This document shows positions 24,203 through 34,429 of a stretch of DNA of 64,000 nucleotides, in pieces. Below the pieces are notes generated by a model. That model was given only the letters and a program-made list of their open reading frames with translations. It was not told where the DNA came from and did not search any database. Every line of letters begins with the position of its first letter. Within the stretch, counting starts at the first letter, position 1. Where the stretch lies: positions 136,375,293-136,439,292 of the forward strand of contig OX578134.1 in assembly GCA_951213105.1 (NCBI GenBank), written 5' to 3'. This DNA comes from Amaurobius ferox (taxonomy: Eukaryota > Arthropoda > Arachnida > Araneae > Amaurobiidae). Both the position numbers and the translations under genes were made by a program.

Positions 24203-25030
24203 TGCATAAAGCATTGATTATGAAACACTTTCCAACTGCAATGCAATTTTATTTAAACATCTCTAAATTGCGATACGTTTAGCGGTGATGTTTTTAAAAT
24301 TATCACAATACTACAATAAGACGTCATCGAAACTTCATCGAAAACAAATGAACTTTATTCAAATGACTTCATTGAAATATAAATAGTCTGGCTCTCTATA
24401 TAAAAGCAGTGAATCTTTCATTCATAAACATTTTTCGATGCTTTTTATCCAACGGCAATATTTTTAAAATTATCACAATACTATAATAATTTATTTTACT
24501 TAAAAATTTAAAACCATGGAGGTTAAAGTAATTTCTAACTCCATGTTTAAAACTTCATCGAAAAAGGCTATAACTATATTGCCACTATTCCAGAGCTAAA
24601 TAATTTTGCGTTAAAGAAATGCAGCAATTCTTATACAACTCATGTTACAGCTTGGTGTGTTTACAATCTGCACACGTGAAAATTAGGTTCTAATGTAAAA
24701 ATAATCATTGTTTGATGATCATTTAAACTCCAAAATATTGTAATTGCGTTGACGCAGTATATAGATGCACGGAAAAAAATAAAACACTAAAGTGGTTTTA
24801 GGATGGATGCAACACTAAATATAAATTAAAAAGAACTTTAAAAATCACGATTTTGACATAAGATGTATGCCATATTTTATTTTGAAGTGGGTCACATGAT
24901 CACTTCATATAATATGGATAAAATTATTATTTTAATTTTTATTTAAATCACTACCGAACATATTTTGTTGAAATTTTTCTTATATAATTTATGGGATAAT
25001 TTGAATATTTCCTAAAATTTTCGATACAGC
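24203..25030 (+). repeat. Dispersed repeat L, copy 1 (promoter-bearing)
   Basis: A stretch of about 830 bp is the reverse complement of 45710-46735. Landmarks shared by both: cattgattatgaaacacttt at the start, ggctctctatataaaagcag in the middle, a ttctttaacgcaaaattatt-type block, and gggataatttgaatatttcc near the end. No protein is encoded. The preserved TATA motif suggests an LTR or another promoter-carrying terminal region, but no TG...CA ends or target duplication could be fixed. Confidence 0.72.
24397..24404 (+). promoter_or_regulatory. Candidate TATA box in repeat L copy 1
   Basis: tatataaa lies within the 20-base segment ggctctctatataaaagcag that is unchanged in the second L copy (there on the minus strand at 46380-46387), although the surrounding sequence has diverged strongly. 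Copy 2 also has a palindromic tgacgtca just upstream in its own orientation (46409-46416), which resembles a CRE/ATF site; copy 1 has a one-base-altered tgacttca at the matching place. Confidence 0.5.
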
Positions 25031-25084
25031 TCCCCTTTGCAAATGGTAAATTAATTGAGATATTCTTTATGGATTTGCTCTTCT

Positions 25085-25278
25085 TTTCTTTCGACCCAGA
25101 CCGTCCGATCTACCCGAAAGTTTAAAGTATCAGTTTGGGCTGCTGAGACAGTGCCATCCAATTTAGACCGAAACCCAATGGGGGAGGAACGAACGTACTT
25201 TCTTTCTCTGCCACCAACCTCTCGGAAGTACAATTAGACCCACATATCACATATTTAACGTGCCCGTACTCTGCTTAA
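25085..25278 (-). repeat. SINE-like element S1, copy 1
   Basis: Read on the minus strand it has the family order: agtacgggcacgttaaatat, a ccgagaggttggtggcagag block, a ccaattgggtttcggtcta-like middle, tggcactgtc, and the terminal cggacggtctgggtcgaaag. Related copies lie at 26470, 43386, 47530 and 62568. The (AAC)n tail seen in two of those is not evident here. Open frames on both strands through it are shadows. Confidence 0.75.
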
Positions 25279-26371
25279 ATATGCACGCAATGTGTACATA
25301 TGTTTTCAGTGCTTCAGGACACTACTGCATCATTGTGTGTACATTTCAGTGCATCATACTTTCTCAAGTTCATATATGTGTGTCAGTGATCCATGATACT
25401 AGTGCCTTCCTGTGAAGATTTTTCTCTGTGCATAGACTTTGTACCGTATTTTGGATTTAATCTCATGCAGAGGGGGATAATGTCGTACGGCGTGCACGAC
25501 ATTTTGTAATTTCAATTACGGATGCCAACCAAAATAATGAACTATCTAAATGCTGCAGAGGGAACCAATGACAACACATGCATACATAAACAGTGGTCAT
25601 CCCCTTCTGCATCAACAAGGAATGGTAGATGTGGTAGGGAACCAAAGGGGGAAAGAAAAAAGCGCCCCAAAGCCGTATTCCAAAAAGTTCAGTCGACTTC
25701 AAATTTTCGAACGAGCTGACATCATGTTTCTTGGTTTTGTGAAAAAAGTGTATCGAATGTGAGCGATAAAATGGAAGCTTGATGCAGTTATGAGATGTGC
25801 AACAGTTTCATACATCATTGAGATTGCACGAATAAGTACTTAACACAAAAGAGTAGAAGTAAATCAACTTTCAATTTGTCACTAATTAGCACGGAAGGCA
25901 CACATTTTTATCGATTATTCAAATAATGAACAATCAGTTCGTAAGAGTAGATTATATTAACGAGTTCTTAGATATTGAACTAAAAGAAATATTTTGAGTG
26001 TCGATTGCTTAAAAGAAACTGTTTTAAAAATATATGTCAATTTTATTATGTGTGTAAATATGTATTAATGAAATATTGTCAGTGTTATATGTCTTATAAT
26101 AATAGATTTAATAATAGTATCATTACTCAAGATACAATGGATATCTATAACTTAAAATATTAAAATAAATTGATCAATTAAGTCAAGTGTATTTATTTAT
26201 ATTTTGTGTGTTCGTCTCTCCAGCTTGAGAACCTGGAGCTTACATGCTCCACCCCTAGCGACGGCATCATAGGTAAGTCCCATAGGGGTAATTTTGATAA
26301 GGACAATTTTACCTTATGACATACATCAATCTGACGTTAGAGAGTGGAGAATTCAGAGAGCTTATAATTCC
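25279..26371. other. AT-rich intergenic DNA, nothing recognised
   Basis: No gene, RNA or repeat structure could be supported. Overlapping short frames at 25463-25762 show no motif. Confidence 0.45.
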
Positions 26372-26443
26372 GTTCCAGTAGCTCAACGGTAGAGCGTCGG
26401 CAGGCTAGTACGAAGATCCGTGGTTCAATTCTCAGCAGGAACA
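26372..26443 (+). pseudogene. tRNA-derived sequence, 72 nt
   Basis: It folds as a tRNA by position count: acceptor gttccag against caggaac (6 of 7 pairs) with discriminator A, a perfect 4-bp D stem gctc/gagc with an aacggta loop, and a 7-base T loop ttcaatt. An A-box-like tagctcaacgg and a B-box-like ggttcaattct are present. The anticodon stem keeps only 3 of 5 pairs, position 33 is G rather than T, and the T stem is largely mispaired. It is therefore more likely a tRNA pseudogene or the head of a tRNA-derived SINE than a working tRNA. The nominal anticodon would be GCT. Confidence 0.6.
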
Positions 26444-26469
26444 TCAAGGTTCTTCACACCCACTATTTT

Positions 26470-26531
26470 CCCGGCCGTCCAAACAGTTGCCTTACACCTT
26501 TCTGGTAGGTCGGACGGTCTGGGTCTCAACA
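26470..26531 (+). mobile_element. SINE-like S1, 5'-truncated, copy 2, with perfect target duplication
   Basis: Only the 3' end of the family is present, from cggccgtccaaacagttgcc through ggtcggacggtctgggtctc to a short caaca tail. It is bounded by acacccactatttt at 26456-26469 and 26532-26545, a perfect 14-bp target-site duplication. It lies 3' of the tRNA-like sequence and is separate from it. Confidence 0.85.
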
Positions 26532-27453
26532 ACACCCACTATTTTAGACACTAAGCACCATACGTCAAGGTTCTTTACAACCATAATTTAGACATTAAGT
26601 ACCTTACCAAATTAAATTTATTTCAAAAAGTTGCAATTTAATTTTTAGGAGTGTTAAATTTTCTTTCTTTAACAGTCTTGAAATTGGTTTATAAAACATA
26701 AAATCAAAATACAAACATTTTGCGCGAAAAGTGACAAGATTCATAAAACTAAATTAAATTCATATTAGTTTTTTTTTAGTTTAAAAGTTATTGCACTTTT
26801 TCTCATATTATACTTCTCAATCATTTTGTTTCTATTTTTGTGCAAAATACGACGGCAAGATAATAATGTTTGCGCAAATATTATGAAGTATTTATGGCTG
26901 TTCTTAACTAGAAAACTGAAACTTCTGAATCCGCTTGTTGCCGCGAAACGCGCGATTACAGCTCCCCCTGCAGGGTGGGTTTCTTGGCAGAGCATTTCGG
27001 AGTTCTTTTCGCCAGTCATGTCCCGAACACGGAATGGTTCGTGATACCGAGTTGAGTTGCTCTTTGCTTCGGATAATATTTCATTATTCTAAAGAAAAAT
27101 TTTAATTTTCTATGGTTATAAATTTATGGAAGATGCAAGCGGAATTTTTTCGAAAACATGTAATAAACAATATTTGAAATTTAAATTTAAACTTAAATAT
27201 TCAAAAGAACTTAAAATTCATTGCTCAAAAGTATTTAAGTAATAAAATTATTAGAATGCATATCTAAATTAATTTTATTCATACCAATTTTCATTTCTAA
27301 TACATTTTTAATTCATTTTGCGAAATATCAAGTTGAATGTGTATTGCTCATTATTATATTATAAGACTTTTCTCAATGGATTTCGAAACAGAAAATTGAA
27401 TTCTATATGAACTATTGTTTGTTCAGTGAAAATTTTATAAACTAGAGTTCGGT

Positions 27454-27648
27454 ATGGATAGTGCTGCCACCGTAGTAATCACGGGAAACAGTAGTAATCA
27501 TTTCGATGATGATTATGGAGATCTGCTCACCGAGAATCCCGTATTGGGAATATTAATAGCTATTCTTCTCAGTGTTCTGTGTTTATTAACTGTGTTCGGG
27601 AATGCTGTAGTACTTCATGCCATTCGCACAGAGAGAAGGCTGCAAACA
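27454..27648 (+). CDS. First coding exon of a class A (aminergic-type) GPCR
   Basis: A 65-codon exon starting at an ATG and running to a splice donor. The N-terminal tail of about 30 residues is short and acidic (FDDDYGDLL) with one N-glycosylation site (N12-S-S), as expected for an extracellular tail with no signal peptide. Residues about 31-54 form transmembrane helix 1, ending with the family-diagnostic FGNAVVLHAI, whose Asn is the conserved 1.50 position. The first intracellular loop reads RTERRLQT. The loop resembles histamine H1, muscarinic and related amine receptors, which continue TVxNLY or TVxNYF into helix 2; here the exon stops after that Thr. The ligand cannot be assigned from one helix. 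Helices 2-7 are not recognised downstream, so the gene continues across a large intron, or the exon is an orphan. The frame is unbroken and codon use looks like that of a real gene. Confidence 0.82.
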
Positions 27649-27654
27649 GTAAGT
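27649..27654 (+). promoter_or_regulatory. Splice donor of the GPCR exon, phase 0
   Basis: aca followed by gtaagt matches the U1 donor consensus. It splits the conserved LQT/V boundary between codons. Reading through adds only Val and Ser before a stop at 27655. Confidence 0.75.
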
Positions 27655-29942
27655 TAAAAAGTTGAATATTTTATAAGTAATAAAACATTATTTAATTTAC
27701 TGGTAGTTATTTTATAATTATAATTCATTAATACCAATAAATTATATGCAAGTTGCATGTTTCCAATGTAACATTTTGTATCAGTCCACTTATTTCGCTC
27801 ATAAACACAGGATAGACGAAAAAGGAATTGGTAACAAGAAAACTTGCTATGCGCCGCAATAATTAAGATATGCATGGTGACCAATAAATCCAGTGGCACT
27901 ATGCAGCTGATTAAAATTGATATTTACTACAAATTTAAGAAAATTAAGAACAAGTTTTCAAGTTTTCTTGCTGCTGCTGTTATTTGTTTCAATTTGATGC
28001 TGATGAGTTCTTACGACTTCAAAACTGGCTTAACGGTACTGGCTGTATGACTGGTAACTTAAGCCATGCTCATTGGCGATTAATGTGACTATAAATACGA
28101 CATGTTGTAATACTTAGTTACTGTAAAGCGCAGTATTAGTATTGTTTGAGCGTATTGTTCAACGTATAACTCAAAACATTTAAAACTTGCTGCAGTTCGT
28201 CTGCTTTAAGTACACACATATTTGCAAATTTTTTTTTAAGTCGCCATTTTCAAAACATAATCTGTATAAATATTACTACATTAGTGATTTAATGGTTACA
28301 ATTAAATCCGTATACAATGAACTAATATATTTTCGCATACAGCAAACTGCAATTTTTTGGTTGTTGATTATACAACAATATTATAAACAATCTATTAGAA
28401 AAGGAAACCTTATTATATATGCAGAATTTAAACATTCCTGTTTTCAAGATAAGTTCCCAAGTCTAATACATGGATTTGAAAAGAACCGCAGGATATGTGA
28501 ATTTTTCCACCATGGAAAATGACGCTTTTATAGTTTGATACACTTATTTGTTCTCGAAATGTCGTGATGACGAAGTCACAAATGTTGATATCTTAGGATG
28601 CATATCTAAATACATAACATCGCCTAAACACCTCAGGAGATTTTTAACCTCTAAATGGAAATACGGTATCATTTAAAAAGAAAGTTTATGAAATATAGTT
28701 TTCAATTTTTTTAAATATTAAACAAAAATTATATTTCAAAAACTTATCACAAAATATAAAACTGCTGCTTGTGAGAATAACACATGCTTTCTTTAAGTAA
28801 ATATTAATTGTGTTATTCAAAAAGTTATGCTTTAAAATCAAAGATATTTAATACAATGAGATTTACAAATAATACATATATTAAGCTTTCGTAAATTAAA
28901 TGGTGTGTTGCAATTTAATGTTTTCACCTGACTTGTTAATTTTTTTTATTTAGAAATAAGTTAAGGCTAAGTATAGTATTTCTATTGGGGCAGCAGATTA
29001 CACAATTTTAATCAAAAACGTTTCAATGCGCAATTTTTTTACTGAGACACATATGAAAATCTCGTTCAAAGCTACTCATTTTGAGTAGTTTGCGATTTGC
29101 ATAAAGTTGGACTTCTCTTCAAGGTAAATATTTTATCTATAGACAACAATATTCTTGGAGTAATTCCTAATGCGTATAGCTCAATAAATCCGTTGTGTAC
29201 ATCTTCTTTATATAACGACCTGTGTATGCTAGAAATTTCTAGTTTTCAAGAAATCACATTCGTTATTGAAGCGTGAGAGCGAAGTGACTAAGCATTTAAC
29301 TTTGGAATTAGTTGTTCATATTTTTTTTTGTCAATTTGTTGTCAATTTGTTATCAATTTGTTGTCAATTTTTATTGTCAATTTGTTGTCAATTAGTTGCT
29401 GTCAATCAATCTGTCTTTCTGTCTGCATGCTTCTTTTTACGATAACTCCTTTAAAACTAAAAACTTGGATATATGGTGTAAATTAATGTTTTACAGACCG
29501 AGTTCGTTGCAGAATGATGTCATGATGCAGACCGAGTTCGATGCAGAATGATTAAATTTTGCGTGTACTTCGCCTTATTGGCTGATATAGTTTTTCTGAA
29601 AACTATTCTAAAATCTTAACGATCTTTCAATTTTTCTAAAACTTAAAAGGTGTTTTAAAAGTTTAGATATACGGTTGTAAAAGATGGTTTAGATTTCCAG
29701 TTCGTTGCAGAACGTGGTTGGATAAAAATTACGTGCTATATGGTCTATGGATTGTTACAGTTTCTACGATTTTAACGCCTCTAAAAACGATTTTTTAATT
29801 TGGATATGAGTTATAAAGTGATGCTTTACAGGTCGAGTTCGTTTCACAGGTCGATACGTTCGTATAAAAGTCGGTGTATGCGCCATCTCACCCCTTTACT
29901 GAAATACTTTGTCTGATGATGAATTCTTTAAACTTAATGGGA
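27655..29942. other. Presumed intron: AT-rich, with short local repeats
   Basis: No second GPCR exon could be recognised. A run of tttgttgtcaat-type repeats occupies about 29326-29400, followed by a TCTG/ctgtctttctgtctg stretch and an acgataactcc block that also occurs near 45525. Two near-identical gcagaccgagttcg segments lie at about 29493 and 29527. Confidence 0.5.
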
Positions 29943-30082
29943 TTTTTACTTTCCTTATATACATAATGTATAAGGACAGTATTGTGACGGGGTCAAAAAT
30001 TCGAATTCGAGTTTTCGACGGGAGAGCACGTTTCAAGCATCCCTGATCACGAACAAGCATTTTTGAAGTGATGTCTGTGTGT

Positions 30083-30143
<61 letters not shown>

Positions 30144-30945
30144 AAAGTATGTGTGTGTGTGTGTGTGTCAGTGAGTCTGTGGAGACGATAACTGACGAAC
30201 GAATAGGCCGATTCGAACGAAATTTGGTACAAAAATCACAATCCGTAAACACTGGAAGCCTATTGTTTTTATACGCAATCGAATGTTCAGAACCCCCCTA
30301 AATTTTCGAATGAAATTTTGAAAAAATCGTCAAAAAATCAAAACCACTAATAAAGTTACGCAAATAGATATTTCTTATGTAATTTTTCATTAGAAAACGA
30401 TTGACATACATTTTAGAACGCTAACACGAACCGTTCTCGAGATATTGTACATTTTTAAAAAAAAAATATCAAAAAGTCATATAAAATAAAAAAAAATATT
30501 TCCTATTGATAAACATGTTCACTTTTCATATGTAATACCATACGATAAATTGGGTGACATCATTCTCGTGGATCTAGCTCGTTCCATTCATGAAAAAAGA
30601 TACTCTGAGTAATACTTTTGTATTTGAACGCCAATAGTCATTTATCTGCTGTAAGAATAACTTATTTCTTAGTGCATAACGCTTGACGAGATTTTGGCGA
30701 CGAATTTTGCGGAATGTCGCCAACTTGGCGACTTTTGAAATGTTGCCAAATTAACAAAAATCTCGCCAAATAGATAAAAATGACGCTAAATCAATGAAAA
30801 TGACGACTGATTGTCCAAAATTCTATGTCTTGGAAAGAATATTAGTATCTACTATAAGAAAAACCTATTTTTTTAGTGTAAAAGTAGTAAATTCATTACA
30901 TTATATAAGGAAAGTCATGTGTTGCCCACATCAGATTTTTTTTAT
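29943..30945 (+). repeat. Dispersed repeat family R, copy c (most complete)
   Basis: About 1 kb. It opens tactttccttatatacataa and an inverted tgtataaggacagtattgtg, a terminal hairpin. Then follow gaattcgagttttcgacggg, a TG microsatellite (30072-30170), acgaacgaataggccgattc, aaatttggtac, cgttctcgagatattgtac, a cgccaa-rich stretch (30700-30800) and the terminal gtcatgtgttgcccacatca. No open frame of note. It serves as reference for the other R copies at 21525, 23503, 53160-54310, 55520-56240 and 59583. Confidence 0.78.
30072..30170. repeat. (TG)n microsatellite inside R copy c
   Basis: About 100 bp of nearly pure TG with a gagaaagta interruption. Confidence 0.93.
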
Positions 30946-31002
30946 TTGGATATATGATGTAAATTCATGATTTATACACAAACTTATTCGCTAAACGTAC
31001 TC

Positions 31003-31090
31003 GAAAAATCTAATGTGGGCAGCATATGACTCTCACTACAGACTCAAATCCATTTTCTTTTTTTCCATAATTCATTAAATGCCGAAAATA
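31003..31090 (-). repeat. Inverted 3'-end fragment of family R
   Basis: The reverse complement of this segment (gtcatatgctgcccacatta preceded by a ttaatgaattatg block) matches 24071-24145 in copy b. It lies just beyond the 3' end of copy c in the opposite orientation. Confidence 0.7.
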
Positions 31091-31826
31091 TCTCAACGCT
31101 GTGTATCTCAGCACTTTTACTCCTTATTTTTACTCACTTATTTTATACGAATGCAAGCTATAGGACAAAGTTCCAGTTTGGTTCCAGACAGTGTGCAAGA
31201 TAAAATACAATAAAAAATATACAGATTAAGATATAATAAAATACATTAAAATGCTGTTGACAACAAATGATTTTCGAAAGCACCTCTAAATGAATAAATG
31301 CTTTAAATTAGAAAATATTTACAACAAATGATTTTTAAAAGCCATTTCCGATGAATAACAAACATCAAGATTATCGGAAAGCTGTTGTGTAGTACCACTC
31401 ACGGTATGCACCACTCACGGTACTTTTCGATACAACTGTTTCAGATTCAGTTTAAAATGTCTATTTGACACATTTTTAGGAAACTCTGCATGATTCTTTT
31501 ATTTAAGTATTCTATCGTAATTTCTTATGTTTTGAAATGAATATATTTTAGTGATGTCTCAATAAATACTGATTCAAATAAGTAAAGACAAGCTCAATCA
31601 AAATAAACTAAATTTTATTTTATTAAAGTTAACCAAAAATTGTATTTTAATTTGAGGAATAAGGAGTTACCAATGGCCAGATAAATTGCAATGACTACAT
31701 TGCTGTGAATAACAAAGTAATAGTATTGGCTTATCAAGATTAAATTTAACTGACTACAGTCTTGTGGTTTACCCTATAGAAGGGTGCACGAGTATTTTTC
31801 CCATAGGGGTCTTTCTATTAGCTGAA

Positions 31827-31897
31827 GGTCTATAGTGTTCGAATGATTATCTCTCTGGTTTTCTGATATATCGAAGCCGGGTTTGAATCCCGGAAAG
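31827..31897 (+). other. tRNA-like segment with perfect T arm
   Basis: ccggg-tttgaat-cccgg (31877-31893) is a perfect 5-bp T stem with a 7-base loop and a good B box. Upstream, tatagtgttcgaatgattat resembles an A box of the Val/Glu/Asp type. No convincing acceptor or anticodon stem could be drawn. A decayed tRNA or SINE head is likely. Confidence 0.4.
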
Positions 31898-32204
31898 AAT
31901 TTTGCTTAGGAACAAACTTGTATTATGTGAAATCCACTTTAATCTATAATACCCGGTAAATGTAGTTTTCTTGTACTCAAACAGTACACATAGCATCAAA
32001 ATAATCCAATTCAGGCCAATTCGAAATCTGAAAGCTTCAATCAAAGACAATTGTTAAATTATTTATGTAGTAAGAAAACTTTTTTCTTCCTACAAGGTAG
32101 CAGGATTTATGTTTGCAGCAAAGCGACTAAGTGCATTTTTTACAGTATGGATTTTCACGCGTTCTGTCTAGATTCGGATATAGTGCTCCGTAAAGTCAAT
32201 TGTT

Positions 32205-32525
32205 GTAAGTTTTATAGATTTTAACTGCTTAAATAACACTGTACTGTTATAGATTTTACCCTTTTCAGCTATTATAAGTTTTAAAGTTAACTATTGTTAG
32301 CTTTACATATTCTAGCTACTTGAATAACATTTTACTCTGATAAATTTTGCGCTTTTCAGCTATTGTAAGTTTTACAGATTTTAAGTGCTTAAATAACACT
32401 TTACTCTGATAGCTTTTACGCTTTTCAACTTTTGTACTTTTTAAAGTTAACTATTGTAAGTTTCACAGATTTTAACTGCTTAAATAACACTTTACTCTGA
32501 TAGATTTTACGCTTTTCTACCATTA
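32205..32525. repeat. Four-copy imperfect tandem repeat (67/93-bp alternation)
   Basis: The block cttaaataacact recurs at about 32228, 32322 (diverged), 32389 and 32480, each followed by a tttactctgata and cgcttttc segment. Spacings are about 94, 67 and 91; the longer spacing has an extra ttttaaagttaactattg. Confidence 0.8.
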
Positions 32526-33570
32526 ACTAAATGACTTAAATAGTACACAGTATAAACTGACAATCCATGTAACAGTTTTCGCTTGTAAATTAATAATAAA
32601 ATATATTTACGTATCTGAAAGGAGATTATAGTAATGTGTTTTTAAAAATCCGACTCTCATATTATGATGAATATATATTATAAGATTCCCTGAATAGAAA
32701 TTAACATTCCCCCTCAAATTTTTTGTGTGTGTCTCTAAGCGTGTTTAAGGGCACAGTATCTCTGGAAGAAACGGAGTTACTTCAATGATATTTCGTACGA
32801 CTATTTCAATCGATGAACGTTGGCGGATTGTGTCCTGGATCTCAATGTAGGAGTAAGGCCTTAATTCTTTGAGCATTTTATAAGAAATTTATCTTTAATT
32901 TTTCTTATTTAAAATTGTATAGCATTTATACGATACTACGGCAGGTGTTTTTTTTTCAAGTTAGTGCACGTTTTAGAAGTAGGGTGAAAAATCTCAAATA
33001 TGCTTATTTTTAAATCATTGGCATAATGGCGTACTTTTATCCATAACTAAATGAACTCCATTTGAATGACATGAATGAAAAGATTCCTTGGAATGAAATT
33101 GTATGAATTAAATACCATTAAATTCGGTAAGCTTATTTTAATCAGTAACAGCAAGGAGTCCAATGATTTTCAGCGATATTGAGGTATAGAAACGTGTACT
33201 TTGTGTTTTTTCCATAATATCTAAATTTTAATGAAATATTTATTAAGTGTTCATAACGTCATAAAATAGTTTTGTCAAAGTCTGTAATTAAATAATGTTC
33301 GTGAAACAGTACGTTTTCTATGCAAAGTATAGGAAAATAATAAACGCAATTAAATATTTAAATTGTAATTTCTTATACGTTATAAATTCACAACATAAAA
33401 TTTAAAGGGTAGAAATATCTTTTGTACGCGTAACTCTCCATTGACTCTGGAAATTTTGCCTTTAAAAATGCTTCTTTCCGTGAATTTATATTTACCACAC
33501 TTTTTACATAATGTAGTTTTACATACATTCGAGTGTACAACACTGTTTGACGACAGTATTGAGGCATATA

Positions 33571-34427
33571 CAGGGTGTCCCAAAAAGATTGAAACGCGCT
33601 TTAATTCGTTACCAGTTGGAAATAAGTGGGCAATGCAAATTAAAAAATTGTTGAAAGTAAGGTAGGAAATAAGACTACGTTAATGAAATAGTCCTCCCAT
33701 TCATTCTCAAAAAATTACAATTTTATTTTTATACGACCCCCTTAGACAAATTGGGTCATTCAGAATTTTTTTATTTTAGCAACAATATCATTAAGAAAAC
33801 CGCATATCTGTATCTTTAAAATCAACTGAATTATGATAAAGGAAAAAAATCTGACTTATGCCACTTTTTCGTACCATGTGAAATGCTGTTTCCTCAGTGA
33901 AATTAGGGATCATAAACAAATTGACGATGAAAATTGTTTAGATCAAAAATACGTTAATATGTGTCAAAATTTTTTAATACAAATGCATCTAAATAAAGCA
34001 TTACATAGACAGAGATCATATAAAGCAGTGGTACTCACTACGCGGTTGAGTATCCTATGTATGATCATCCAGTTTTATCTCTTTTGTGATATGTCACAAA
34101 TTTACATTTCTAATTTGATATAGGGTCCCCATTCACAATGTTCAACTTTCAATTTAATATAACTCGCTCAAATTTAAAGATACAGATATGTGGTTTTTTT
34201 AATGATCTTGTCGCATTAAAAATAAAAATTTTCTAATTGACCAAATTTGTCTAAGGGGACGTATAAAAATTTAAAAAGTGTAATTTTTTAGAAATTAATA
34301 GGAGGACTATTTTATTAACGTAGTCTTATTTCCTAACTTACTTTTAACATTTTTGCAATTTATATTGTCCACTTATCTCTAACAGGTAAAGAATTAAAGA
34401 ACGTTTCAATCTTTTTGGGACACCCTC
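33571..34427. mobile_element. Mariner-type MITE with ~270-bp inverted ends
   Basis: The ends cagggtgtcccaaaaagatt and its reverse complement face each other, flanked by TA (33569-33570 and 34428-34429). The inverted repeat extends about 270 bp inward, including matching ggaaataagactacgttaat and catatctgtatctttaaa blocks. The unpaired centre encodes no transposase; a 96-codon frame at 33833-34123 shows no DDE motif. Terminal sequence and TA duplication fit the Tc1/mariner superfamily. Confidence 0.88.
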
Positions 34428-34429
34428 TA

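Larger units (their letters stand above)
31091..33570. other. AT-rich non-coding DNA with a tRNA-like patch and one tandem repeat
   Basis: Apart from the tRNA-like segment (31827-31897) and the tandem repeat (32205-32525) described separately, no feature could be supported. Confidence 0.45.

Noticed and set aside
26372..26443. Functional tRNA gene
   Set aside because: Anticodon and T stems are mispaired and position 33 is not T; annotated as a pseudogene instead.
29896..30252. His-Thr-rich minus-strand frames
   Set aside because: They are translations of the (TG)n tract in R copy c.
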